Of a stretch of DNA of 45,929 nucleotides, positions 33,429 through 42,710 are shown piece by piece. How positions within the stretch are numbered: the stretch's first letter is position 1; each line of letters opens with the position of its first letter. A program made the translations under genes and the position numbers. A model generated the notes under the pieces. The model made no database searches. It was not told the origin of the DNA and saw only the letters and a program-made list of their open reading frames with translations. Origin of the DNA: Parvimonas sp. (lineage in GTDB: Bacteria > Bacillota > Clostridia > Tissierellales > Peptoniphilaceae); assembly GCA_022770425.1 (NCBI GenBank), contig JALEHY010000035.1, positions 1 to 45,929 on the forward strand. Reading direction: 5' to 3'.

Positions 33429-36400
33429 ATGACGCATACTGAAAAGTATGGAATTACAGAAAGGGTAAGTTATTCAAAAATTAAAAATGTTTTGGAACTT
33501 CCTAACTTAATTGCTATTCAAACTGACAGTTATGATTGGTTTATTAAGCAGGGAATAAGAGATGTTTTTGATGATGTAAGTCCTATTAGGGATTATTCCG
33601 AAACTATGAAGTTGGAATTTTTAAATTATCGTTTAGATGAAAAGCCAAAGTATTCGGAACAAGAGTGTAAGGATAGGGATATGAACTATTCTACAAATTT
33701 AAAGGTTGATGTTCGTTTAACTAACAACAACACAGGTGAAGTTAAGGAACAGGAAGTTTTTATGGGCGAAATACCTTTGATGACCGATAATGGTACTTTT
33801 ATCATCAACGGTGCTGAAAGAGTTATTGTAAGTCAGCTTGTAAGAAGCCCCGGAGTTTATTATGGTGAAGAAATTGATAAGTCCGGAAATAAATTATTTT
33901 CTTCAACTGTAATCCCAAATAGGGGTGCTTGGTTAGAGTACGATACTGATATGAACGGTGTAGTAAATGTTCGTATCGACAGAACGAGAAAATTACCTAT
34001 AACAACTATGGTTAGGGCATTGCTATTTGACAGTAATGAGGAAATGATTGAAAATTTCGGAGATATTAAGGAACTTCACACTACTTTAGAAAAAGATATA
34101 TCAAAAACATATCAAGAGGCAATTCTTGAAATTTATAGGAAGTTAAAGCCGGGAGACCCTGCAACTGTTGAGAGTGGAGAAAGTTTATTACATAATTTAC
34201 TTTTTGATCCGAGAAGATATGATCTTGCTAAAGTCGGAAGATATAAATTTAATAAAAAGTTAGCTCTCAGAAACAGGATAACAGATACGGTTTTGGCTGA
34301 AGATATATTTGCAACAGACAGATTTGGAGAAATGGAGCAGGTTGCAAAAAAAGGTGACTATATAACTGAAGAGCTTGCTATAAAAATAGAAAATGCCGGA
34401 TATAAGAGAGTTCACATTAAAGTTGAGGATAAGGAGATAATTGTTACAGGAAATCATTTTGTTGATATTGATGCATTTGATTTAGGTTTTGATATTTCTT
34501 GTAACGGTCTTTCAGAAAAAGTTTATTATCCTGTTATGACGGAAATTTTGGAAAATTGTTCGGAGTATGAAGGCGAAGAATTTGAAAAACAAGTTAAGAG
34601 AGCTGTCAAAAACAGAGTTAAAGAACTATCTCCTACACATATAATACGTGATGATATAGAAGCTACTGTAAGTTATGAATTTAATTTATTTTATGGATTA
34701 GGGGTATGTGATGATATTGATCATTTAGGAAACAGAAGAGTAAGAGCCGTAGGAGAACTTTTACAAAATCAATTCAGAATAGGTTTATCAAGAATGGAAA
34801 GAGTTGTAAGGGAAAGAATGTCAACTCAAGACCCTGATTTAGCAACTCCTCAAGGACTTATAAACATAAGACCTCTTGTTGCGTCTTTAAAAGAATTTTT
34901 CGGTTCTTCACAGTTATCACAATTTATGGATCAAAACAATCCGTTAGCTGAGCTTACTCACAAGAGAAGACTTTCCGCACTTGGACCGGGCGGACTTAGC
35001 AGAGACAGAGCCGGATATGAAGTTAGAGACGTTCATGAGAGTCACTACGGAAGGATCTGTCCGATAGAGACACCGGAAGGTCCGAACATCGGACTTATAA
35101 CATCACTTACAACTTATGCAAGAGTAGATGAGTACGGGTTTATCGAAACACCTTACAGATTGGTAAATAACGGTGTTGTTACAAGAGAGATTGCTTATTT
35201 AACTGCTGACGAAGAAGATGAGGTTATTATTGCTCAAGCAAATGAACCGCTTGATGAAAACGGAAGATTTGTAAATGACAGAGTAAGTGGTCGTGGTATT
35301 AACGGCGAAAATGATATTTATCCGAGAGATATGATTCAATATATGGACGTTTCTCCTCAACAAATTGTTTCTGTCGGAACCGCTATGATTCCTTTCCTTG
35401 AAAATGATGACGCAACTCGTGCATTGATGGGTTCAAACATGCAAAGACAGGCTGTGCCGTTACTTGTTACAGAAGCTCCTGTCATAGGAACAGGTATTGA
35501 GCACAAAGCCGCAAGAGACAGTGGGGTTGTTATAATTGCTAAAAATTCAGGAATTGTTATAAAAGTTGACAGTGATGAAATTCATATAAAAAGAGATTTA
35601 GATAAAGTTGTAGATAAATACAGATTATTAAAATTCAAACGTTCAAATCAAGGTACTACTATAAACCAAAGACCGATTGTAAAAGAAAATGACAGGGTAA
35701 ATGCAGGAGATGTTATTGCTGACGGTCCTTCAACCGAAAATGGAGAAATAGCACTTGGGAAAAATATTTTAATGGCATTTATGAACTGGGAAGGTTATAA
35801 TTACGAAGATGCTATGCTTTTAAATGAACAGTTGGTAATTGATGACGTTTTAACTTCATTGCATATTGAAGAACATGAATGTGAAGCAAGAGAAATAAAA
35901 CTTGGTTCTGAAGAAATCACAAGAGATGTTATAAATATCGGTGAAGAAATGAGGAAGAACTTAGACGAAAATGGTATTATAAGAATTGGTGCTGAAGTTA
36001 ATTCAGGAGATATTTTAGTTGGTAAGGTATCGCCTAAAGGAGAAACTGAGTTAAGTGCGGAGGAAAGACTTTTAAGAGCTATATTCGGAGAAAAAGCACG
36101 TGAAGTAAGAGATACTTCTCTTAGAGTTCCTCACGGAGAAACAGGTATAGTTGTAGATGTAAAATGTTACAGCAGAAAAAACGGCGATGAATTACCACCG
36201 GGAGTTAATGAAGTTGTAAGAGTTTATGTTGCTACAAAAAGAAAGATTAATGTCGGAGATAAAATGTGTGGACGACACGGAAACAAAGGGGTTATTTCAA
36301 GAATTATGCCTCAAGAAGATATGCCTTTCTTGCCTGACGGTACACCTTTACAAATAGTGCTTAATCCACTTGGGGTACCTTCTCGTATGAACTTGGGACA

Positions 36401-37184
36401 AGTTTTGGAAGTTCATTTGGGACTTGCGGCTAAAAAACTTGGTTGGAAGGTTGCTACGCCTGTATTTGACGGAGCAAGCGATATGGACGTACTTGAAGCT
36501 CTTAGAATGGCAGGTTGTCCTGAATCCGGAAAAATAAGACTTAGGGACGGAAGGACAGGAGAAGAATTTGACAATCCTGTAACTGTAGGATATATGTATA
36601 TGTTAAAACTTCACCATTTGGTTGATGAAAAGATTCACGCAAGATCCATAGGACCTTATTCGCTTGTTACACAACAACCACTCGGAGGAAAAGCACAATT
36701 CGGAGGACAAAGATTCGGTGAAATGGAAGTTTGGGCACTTGAAGCCTACGGAGCAAGTCACACTCTTCAAGAAATGTTGACAGTTAAGAGTGATGATATC
36801 GTAGGAAGAGTTAAAACTTATGAATCAATCGTTAAAGGTGTGAATATACCTGAACCGGGTATTCCGGAATCCTTTAAAGTTCTTATGAAAGAATTACAAT
36901 CTTTATGTTTAGATGTAAAACTTATCGATGAAGACGGAGAAGAAATTAAACTTAAAGACAATTCTGATGTTGCAAAGGCTCAACTTGTTTTGAATGAAGA
37001 GTACGAAAATGAAGAAGTTGATGAAGAATTTGATGATTTATACAGTCAAGAGATCAGTGATTTCCATTCCGAAGATGAAGAATTTGACGGATTTGATTTG
37101 AGTTTCTTGGAAGATGATAAAGATAAAAATAAAAAAGAAGAAAAGTCAGAAGAAATATTTGTAGAAGAAGATATTGAGGAATAA
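33429..37184 (+). CDS. rpoB: RNA polymerase beta subunit
   Basis: This 1251-residue subunit forms one side of the RNA polymerase active-site cleft. The rifampicin-binding region (FFGSSQLSQFMDQNNPLAELTHKRR and following, read in parts) keeps the usual sensitive residues. SYNYEDA-type (GYNYEDA) and MCGRHGNKG segments are conserved. The last 60 or so residues, after the family core ends near LCLDVKLI, are a strongly acidic tail ending EEIFVEEDIEE. Start ATG 33429 follows AAAGGGGTG. It is followed by rpoC after 22 bases and preceded by murI rather than rplL, so the rpoBC pair stands apart from the rplKAJL genes here. Confidence 0.97.
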   Translation: MTHTEKYGITERVSYSKIKNVLELPNLIAIQTDSYDWFIKQGIRDVFDDVSPIRDYSETMKLEFLNYRLDEKPKYSEQECKDRDMNYSTNLKVDVRLTNNNTGEVKEQEVFMGEIPLMTDNGTFIINGAERVIVSQLVRSPGVYYGEEIDKSGNKLFSSTVIPNRGAWLEYDTDMNGVVNVRIDRTRKLPITTMVRALLFDSNEEMIENFGDIKELHTTLEKDISKTYQEAILEIYRKLKPGDPATVESGESLLHNLLFDPRRYDLAKVGRYKFNKKLALRNRITDTVLAEDIFATDRFGEMEQVAKKGDYITEELAIKIENAGYKRVHIKVEDKEIIVTGNHFVDIDAFDLGFDISCNGLSEKVYYPVMTEILENCSEYEGEEFEKQVKRAVKNRVKELSPTHIIRDDIEATVSYEFNLFYGLGVCDDIDHLGNRRVRAVGELLQNQFRIGLSRMERVVRERMSTQDPDLATPQGLINIRPLVASLKEFFGSSQLSQFMDQNNPLAELTHKRRLSALGPGGLSRDRAGYEVRDVHESHYGRICPIETPEGPNIGLITSLTTYARVDEYGFIETPYRLVNNGVVTREIAYLTADEEDEVIIAQANEPLDENGRFVNDRVSGRGINGENDIYPRDMIQYMDVSPQQIVSVGTAMIPFLENDDATRALMGSNMQRQAVPLLVTEAPVIGTGIEHKAARDSGVVIIAKNSGIVIKVDSDEIHIKRDLDKVVDKYRLLKFKRSNQGTTINQRPIVKENDRVNAGDVIADGPSTENGEIALGKNILMAFMNWEGYNYEDAMLLNEQLVIDDVLTSLHIEEHECEAREIKLGSEEITRDVINIGEEMRKNLDENGIIRIGAEVNSGDILVGKVSPKGETELSAEERLLRAIFGEKAREVRDTSLRVPHGETGIVVDVKCYSRKNGDELPPGVNEVVRVYVATKRKINVGDKMCGRHGNKGVISRIMPQEDMPFLPDGTPLQIVLNPLGVPSRMNLGQVLEVHLGLAAKKLGWKVATPVFDGASDMDVLEALRMAGCPESGKIRLRDGRTGEEFDNPVTVGYMYMLKLHHLVDEKIHARSIGPYSLVTQQPLGGKAQFGGQRFGEMEVWALEAYGASHTLQEMLTVKSDDIVGRVKTYESIVKGVNIPEPGIPESFKVLMKELQSLCLDVKLIDEDGEEIKLKDNSDVAKAQLVLNEEYENEEVDEEFDDLYSQEISDFHSEDEEFDGFDLSFLEDDKDKNKKEEKSEEIFVEEDIEE

Positions 37185-37192
37185 CGATAGGA

Positions 37193-37208
37193 AGGGAGTG
37201 AACTCCTT
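37193..37208 (+). promoter_or_regulatory. Hairpin covering the rpoC ribosome site and start
   Basis: AGGGAG 37193-37198 can pair with CTCCTT 37203-37208 (one G-U) around a TGAA tetraloop. This would hide both the Shine-Dalgarno sequence and the first bases of the TTG start of rpoC. Ribosomes finishing rpoB at 37184 could open it, coupling the two. The fold is predicted by eye. Confidence 0.45.
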
Positions 37209-40200
37209 GTTGGAATTAAACACTTTTGATGCAATGAAAATTGGGTTAGCATCACCTGAAAAAATAAGAAGTTGGTCAAGGGGCGAAGTTAAAAAACCTG
37301 AAACCATAAACTATAGAACCTTAAAACCTGAAAGAGACGGACTTTTTTGTGAAAGAATTTTTGGACCTGTGAAGGATTGGGAATGTAATTGCGGGAAATA
37401 TAAGAGAATAAAGTATAAAGGAAATGTCTGCGAAAAATGTGGCGTTGAAATTACAAAGTCAAAAGTAAGACGTGAAAGAATGGGACATATAGAACTTGTT
37501 GCTCCTGTTTCTCATATCTGGTACTTTAAAGGTATTCCTTCAAGAATGGGGCTTATACTTGATATGAGTCCGAGAGGTCTTGAAAAGATTTTATACTTTG
37601 CAAATTATGTTGTTCTTGATGCAAAAGATACAGATCTTTATGTAAAGCAATTATTAACAGAAAGCGAGTACGAAGAAGCCTGTGACAAGTATGGAGAAGA
37701 AAATTTCAGAGTTGGTATGGGAGCGGAAGCTGTTAAAGAGCTTTTACAAAATATTAACTTAGATGAACTTTCTGAAGAATTAAAAAGTAATTTGGCAGAT
37801 GCCACAGGACAAAAGAAAATAAGACTTTCAAGAAGACTTGAAGTTTGTGAAGCATTTAGAAAATCCGGAAACAGACCTGAATGGATGGTTATTGATGTAG
37901 TTCCTGTTATTCCACCTGATTTAAGACCTATGGTTCAACTTGAAGGCGGAAGATTTGCGACTTCAGATTTAAATGATTTATACAGAAGAGTTATAAACAG
38001 AAATAATCGTCTTAAAAAATTGATAGAGCTTCATGCACCTGAAATCATTATGAGAAATGAAAAAAGAATGCTGCAAGAAGCTGTGGATACTTTAATAGAT
38101 AACGGAAGACACGGAAAAGCCGTAACAGGTGCCGGAAATAGGGAATTGAAGTCCTTATCCGATATGTTAAAAGGTAAGACCGGAAGATTTAGACAAAACT
38201 TACTTGGTAAACGTGTTGACTATTCAGGACGTTCCGTAATTGTTGTAGGACCTGATTTAAAATTCCACCAATGCGGACTTCCTAAAAAAATGGCTTTGGA
38301 ATTATTTAAACCTTTTATTATGAAACAATTAGTCGAAGATGGAGTTGTTCATAATATTAAAAGTGCAAAAAAATATGTTGAAAGATTAAATTCAAGAGTT
38401 TGGGATATTTTGGATAAGGTAATAAAGGACCATCCTGTGTTACTAAACAGAGCTCCTACTCTTCACAGACTTGGAATACAAGCATTTGAGCCTGTTTTGG
38501 TTGAAGGAAAAGCTATAAAATTGCATCCGCTTGTTTGTACAGCGTACAATGCAGACTTTGACGGTGACCAAATGGCAGTGCATTTACCTCTTTCAACTGA
38601 GGCACAAGCTGAAGCAAGACTTTTAATGCTTTCTACAAATAATATTTTGGCACCAAAGGACGGAAAACCTATAACTACTCCTACACAAGATATGGTGCTT
38701 GGTTCGTATTATTTAACAAGCGGAAATGTTGAAGATGTAGCTGTGCGTTCATTTATGGATTATGACGAAATGTTTAAAGCTTATTCAACAAAGTCAATAA
38801 AAATTCATGATACTGTGAATATATTATACAGAGATGAAGATACAAAAGAAACACAAATTGTAAAATCAACAGTAGGAAGATTTATTTTTAATGAGCATAT
38901 ACCTCAAGATTTAGGTTTTGTTGACAGAAATAAAGATAAATTTTCACTTGAAATAGACAGACTTGTTGATAAAAAAATGCTTGGTAAAATAGTTGATAAG
39001 TGTTTTAGAAAACACGGAAATATAAAAACAGCTGAGGTATTGGATTATATAAAGGCAACAGGATATAAGTATTCAACAATAGGTGCTATATCTATTTCTA
39101 TGAATGATGTTATCGTTCCGGAAGAAAAATGGGAAATTTTAAAAGAGGCTGAAGAAAAGATAAATGTTTATGAAGATTTGTTCAGAGATGGTTTTGTAAG
39201 TGAGCAAGAAAGATATGAGTATGTAATTTCAGTTTGGTCAAAGGCAACTGAAGATATTACTAAAGTTCTTGTTGAAAAACAAAATCCGGAAAACAGTATT
39301 TCTATCATGGCGGATTCAGGAGCCAGAGGTAATATTAACCAAATCAGACAGCTTGCCGGTATGCGTGGACTTATGAGTTCTGCAACAGGTCGTACAGTAG
39401 AAATTCCTATTAAATCGAATTTCCGTGAAGGACTTTCAGTTCAAGAGTTCTTTATTTCAACTCACGGTTCAAGAAAAGGACTTTCAGATACCGCTTTAAG
39501 AACTGCCGATTCGGGATATTTGACAAGAAGACTTGTGGATGTTTCTCAAGATGTTATTGTCAGAGAAGATGATTGTTGCACTGATGAATATGTAGTTGCA
39601 AGAGATTTCAAAGACGGAAATGCAGTAGTTGAAAAACTTGCTGACAGAATTGTAGGACGTCATTCATTTGAAGATGTTTTAAATCCAAATACAGGAGAAC
39701 TTTTAATTCGTAAAAATGAAATGATCACCGAAATTTTAGCCGAAAAAGTTGAAAAACTCGGTATAAAGGAATTAAAGGTACGTTCAGTATTAGGTTGTAA
39801 AGCTAAGCATGGTGTTTGTGCAAAGTGTTATGGACGAAATCTTGCAACGGGAAATCCTGTAAATATAGGGGAGGCGGTTGGAATAATTGCCGCTCAATCT
39901 ATCGGAGAACCAGGTACACAGCTTACGATGAGAACATTCCACTCAGGAGGTATAGCGGGAGTTGGAATTACTCAAGGTCTTCCTCGTGTTGAAGAACTTT
40001 TTGAAGCGAGAAAACCGAAAGGACTTGCGTATATTACTGAAATAGACGGAACTGTAAAATTAGTTGACAATAAGAAAAGATATGATATAGTTGTTACTGC
40101 AGAGGACGGAGATGAAAGAATTTATGCTATACCTTATGGAGCGAGAATTAAAGTAAAAGACGGAGAAGTTATAAAAGCTGGAGATATGTTGACAGAAGGT

Positions 40201-40830
40201 TCTGTAAATCCTCACGATATATTGGCTATTAAGGGACCTACAGGTGTACAAGAATATATAACAAAAGAAGTTCAAAAAGTTTATCGTAATCAAGGGGTAG
40301 ATATTGATGACAGACATATTGAAATTATTATAAAACAAATGTTGTCAAAAGTTAGAATCGAAACCTCAGGAGACAGCAATTTCTTAGAAGGAAGTTTAGT
40401 TCCTTTCAGAGAAGTAGAATTGAAAAACAGAGAACTTTTAAATGAAGATAAGCAAATGGCTGAGTATGACAATGTATTGTTAGGTATTACTAAAGCGTCC
40501 CTTGCTACCGAAAGTTTCTTATCAGCAGCTTCATTCCAAGAAACAACAAGAGTTTTAACTGACGCATCTATAAAAGGAAAAGCAGACGGTTTGTTGGGAT
40601 TAAAGGAAAATGTAATCTTAGGTAAATTGATACCTGCGGGAACCGGAATGAAAGTTTACAAATCAATAGAAATTGATTATGAGAATATGGAAGAAGAGGA
40701 CAGAGAACTTCAAGAAGCAAAAGAGGAATCTTATGAAAAAGACAATTCGGAAATTAATTTTGACGATTTGAAAGAAGAACCTGATTTTGAAGAAAATAAT
40801 GAGAAGTTGGAAGAAGAGACTATTAATTAG
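37207..40830 (+). CDS. rpoC: RNA polymerase beta' subunit
   Basis: The protein has 1207 residues from TTG 37207. This start gives the family's usual LELNTFDAMKIG opening and lies 8 bases after GGGAG; the frame is open further back, over the rpoB end, but those starts overlap the ribosome site. The catalytic Mg-binding NADFDGDQM loop is intact. The N-terminal zinc site has CNCGKY and CEKCG pairs, and the second zinc site is near C-CKAKHGVCAKCYG. The bridge-helix region and the trigger loop follow (MRTFHSGG). The C-terminus ends in an acidic, Glu/Asp-rich tail of about 45 residues. A terminator follows closely. Confidence 0.97.
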   Translation: MLELNTFDAMKIGLASPEKIRSWSRGEVKKPETINYRTLKPERDGLFCERIFGPVKDWECNCGKYKRIKYKGNVCEKCGVEITKSKVRRERMGHIELVAPVSHIWYFKGIPSRMGLILDMSPRGLEKILYFANYVVLDAKDTDLYVKQLLTESEYEEACDKYGEENFRVGMGAEAVKELLQNINLDELSEELKSNLADATGQKKIRLSRRLEVCEAFRKSGNRPEWMVIDVVPVIPPDLRPMVQLEGGRFATSDLNDLYRRVINRNNRLKKLIELHAPEIIMRNEKRMLQEAVDTLIDNGRHGKAVTGAGNRELKSLSDMLKGKTGRFRQNLLGKRVDYSGRSVIVVGPDLKFHQCGLPKKMALELFKPFIMKQLVEDGVVHNIKSAKKYVERLNSRVWDILDKVIKDHPVLLNRAPTLHRLGIQAFEPVLVEGKAIKLHPLVCTAYNADFDGDQMAVHLPLSTEAQAEARLLMLSTNNILAPKDGKPITTPTQDMVLGSYYLTSGNVEDVAVRSFMDYDEMFKAYSTKSIKIHDTVNILYRDEDTKETQIVKSTVGRFIFNEHIPQDLGFVDRNKDKFSLEIDRLVDKKMLGKIVDKCFRKHGNIKTAEVLDYIKATGYKYSTIGAISISMNDVIVPEEKWEILKEAEEKINVYEDLFRDGFVSEQERYEYVISVWSKATEDITKVLVEKQNPENSISIMADSGARGNINQIRQLAGMRGLMSSATGRTVEIPIKSNFREGLSVQEFFISTHGSRKGLSDTALRTADSGYLTRRLVDVSQDVIVREDDCCTDEYVVARDFKDGNAVVEKLADRIVGRHSFEDVLNPNTGELLIRKNEMITEILAEKVEKLGIKELKVRSVLGCKAKHGVCAKCYGRNLATGNPVNIGEAVGIIAAQSIGEPGTQLTMRTFHSGGIAGVGITQGLPRVEELFEARKPKGLAYITEIDGTVKLVDNKKRYDIVVTAEDGDERIYAIPYGARIKVKDGEVIKAGDMLTEGSVNPHDILAIKGPTGVQEYITKEVQKVYRNQGVDIDDRHIEIIIKQMLSKVRIETSGDSNFLEGSLVPFREVELKNRELLNEDKQMAEYDNVLLGITKASLATESFLSAASFQETTRVLTDASIKGKADGLLGLKENVILGKLIPAGTGMKVYKSIEIDYENMEEEDRELQEAKEESYEKDNSEINFDDLKEEPDFEENNEKLEEETIN

Positions 40831-40845
40831 TCGATTTTAAAAGAT

Positions 40846-40879
40846 AAAATGGGTCGGTAATTTATTGCCGACCATTTTT
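40846..40879 (+). terminator. Terminator after rpoC
   Basis: A long stem (40846-40860 with 40865-40878, one bulged G, one G-U) with a TTTA loop runs into T residues, directly before the ribosome site of the next gene. Confidence 0.88.
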
Positions 40880-40894
40880 GTAAGGAGATAAATT

Positions 40895-41998
40895 ATGAAA
40901 AGAGCGTTGATTTTGACTGCATCATTTGGGGGAGGCCATAATAAAGCCGCAGATAATGTCAGAAATAAACTTTTAGAAAAAGATTTTGAAGTTGACGAGG
41001 TGGATTTACTTAAAGAAATTTCTGAAAAGTTGGACAGCCTTTTAGTCGGTGGATATTTGGGAATAGTTTCAAAAACTCCGGAATTATTCGGATTGATATA
41101 TAAAAGTACGAATATAAGTTCTTCATCAAACTTATTTTCCAAAAGTATGACAACTGTATTGAGTACCAAAATTTTACCGTTACTTGAGGAGAGAAGACCT
41201 GATATAATTATAGGGACTCATGTATTTGCGATTGGAATTATGGAGCATTTAAAAGCTAAAAAACTATATGATGTTCCGTTTATATCTATTATCACAGACT
41301 ACATAACACATAAAATGTATTTTAGCAACAGTGTTGATTATTATGTTGTAGGAAGTGAGTTTACTAAACAATTAATGGTAAAAGACGGAATTCCATCTAA
41401 TAGGGTTTGTGCATTTGGGATACCGATAGATGATGATTTTAAAAAGAAAAATTATCCCAAAAAAGAAGGATTTAATATATTAACTATGTTCGGCTCTTTG
41501 GGGATGGATGATTTTTCCGATTATATAATTCCTATATTTGAAATAGGAGATGATGTAAAGATGACAATAGTTTGCGGTAAAAATGAAGAACTAAGGGAGA
41601 AATTATTAAAGAAATACAGTTTATTTGTTGATCAAAATAAACTCCAAGTGCTTGGATTTACAAGAGAAATTTCAAAACTCATGGATGAAAATCAAATTTT
41701 AATTACGAAACCGGGAGGACTTACAATTACTGAGGCCATTGTAAAAAATATTCCTATGTTAATTCCTTTTTACATTCCGGGTCATGAAGAAGAAAATAAG
41801 AGATTTATCGTTGAAGAGGAAATAGGCGTATTTGCTGACGGTGTTGATGCAGTTGTAAAAGAAGTATCAAAATTCTATAAAAATCCGAGAAAAATAGAAT
41901 ATATGTCTTTAAATATGAAAGAAATGGCGGATAAATTTTCGGTTGATAAAATAGTGAATTTAGTCGAAAATATTTTACAAAATAATTTGACAAAATAG
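40895..41998 (+). CDS. Diacylglycerol glucosyltransferase, UgtP/MGDG-synthase family
   Basis: The 367-residue protein starts with RALILTASFGGGHNKAADN, the N-terminal MGDG-synthase-type motif, and has the C-terminal GT-B donor site (TKPGGLTITEAI, then IPGHEEENKRF). Enzymes of this group move glucose or galactose from a UDP-sugar to diacylglycerol, giving membrane glycolipids and, in Firmicutes, the lipoteichoic acid anchor. The enzyme acts at the inner face of the membrane. ATG 40895 follows TAAGGAG. No promoter is seen between it and the rpoC terminator, so it may depend on read-through. A UDP-GlcNAc:lipid (MurG-like) role is a less likely alternative. The promoter of the next gene overlaps its end. 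Confidence 0.88.
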   Translation: MKRALILTASFGGGHNKAADNVRNKLLEKDFEVDEVDLLKEISEKLDSLLVGGYLGIVSKTPELFGLIYKSTNISSSSNLFSKSMTTVLSTKILPLLEERRPDIIIGTHVFAIGIMEHLKAKKLYDVPFISIITDYITHKMYFSNSVDYYVVGSEFTKQLMVKDGIPSNRVCAFGIPIDDDFKKKNYPKKEGFNILTMFGSLGMDDFSDYIIPIFEIGDDVKMTIVCGKNEELREKLLKKYSLFVDQNKLQVLGFTREISKLMDENQILITKPGGLTITEAIVKNIPMLIPFYIPGHEEENKRFIVEEEIGVFADGVDAVVKEVSKFYKNPRKIEYMSLNMKEMADKFSVDKIVNLVENILQNNLTK

Positions 41999-42015
41999 AG
42001 CTTATGTAGTATAAT
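41987..42015 (+). promoter_or_regulatory. Consensus sigma-A promoter for the small lipoprotein
   Basis: TTGACA at 41987-41992 and TATAAT at 42010-42015, both perfect, are 17 bases apart. The -35 box lies inside the last codons of the preceding glycosyltransferase gene. This is the strongest-looking promoter in the window and suggests high expression. Confidence 0.9.
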
Positions 42016-42042
42016 ACTGCGTGGAGAAACGGAGGTACTGTC

Positions 42043-42423
42043 ATGAAATTAAAAAGATATTTTATTTCAGCTATGGCTATTTTAGCAATGGGAGCTATGG
42101 TTGGATGTTCACAAAAAACTGAACAAAAGAAAACTGAAACTAAGGTTGAAGAAAAGAAGGAAGAAAAGAAAGAAGAAGTTGCAGTAGAAAAGGCAACTAC
42201 TGAAGAAAAAGACGCAACAGTTAAAGCGTTGGAAGAACAAAAAGTTTTAGAACTTGAAATTCCTACAAATACTGATGCGGATAAAAAATCTATTGAGGAA
42301 AAATACACAAACCTAATTACTTCTGTAAAAGAAGATAAATTATCAAAAGATGATGTAGTTAGTTTGGGAAAAGCTGCCGAAAATTACATTAAAAATGTAA
42401 AAGCTGCAAAAGGTACTAAATAG
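42043..42423 (+). CDS. Small Lys/Glu-rich lipoprotein
   Basis: The 126-residue protein has a type II signal peptide: KLKR, a hydrophobic stretch and the lipobox MVGC with Cys22 as lipid anchor. Residues 23-65 are almost only Lys, Glu, Thr and Val (KKEEKKEE type), a likely extended linker. The last 60 residues form a helical domain with EEKYTNLITSVKEDKLS. I recognise no family. A good GGAGG site and a fully consensus promoter point to an abundant surface lipoprotein. It stands alone between a promoter and a long terminator. Confidence 0.85.
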   Translation: MKLKRYFISAMAILAMGAMVGCSQKTEQKKTETKVEEKKEEKKEEVAVEKATTEEKDATVKALEEQKVLELEIPTNTDADKKSIEEKYTNLITSVKEDKLSKDDVVSLGKAAENYIKNVKAAKGTK

Positions 42424-42453
42424 TAATTTTTCAAAAGGATAATAAAGTTTAAT

Positions 42454-42498
42454 AAAAAGGTTGTAAGAATTTTTAAATAATTCTTGCAACCTTTTTTT
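42454..42498 (+). terminator. Terminator after the small lipoprotein
   Basis: A long stem of about 18 pairs (42454-42471 with 42479-42496, including one G-U) with a seven-base loop is flanked by A-run and T-run, so it may act in both directions. Confidence 0.92.
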
Positions 42499-42656
42499 GT
42501 TTTTAGAATCATAAAAGATATTTGAAGAATATAAAAACAGTTATTAATTTTTAAGATAGAACTTTTAAGAAGTATTTCTTTATATTAAATAATTAGTGTA
42601 AAAATTTAAAAATTATGCTTAATCGTATAAAAATTATAGAAAAATTTTTAAAAATA

Positions 42657-42665
42657 TGCTATAAT
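42657..42665 (+). promoter_or_regulatory. Extended -10 promoter for the histidine-triad lipoprotein
   Basis: TGC followed by TATAAT at 42660-42665 is an extended -10, 46 bases before the ATG at 42711. Its position shows that the upstream in-frame codons from 42615 are not translated. Confidence 0.65.
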
Positions 42666-42710
42666 TTTATTGCAAATAATTCTTATTCAAAGATTATACG
42701 GAGGAAATGT

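Noticed and set aside
42615..42710. 32 extra N-terminal codons for the histidine-triad lipoprotein
   Set aside because: They would bury the lipoprotein signal peptide, and an extended -10 promoter lies within them.
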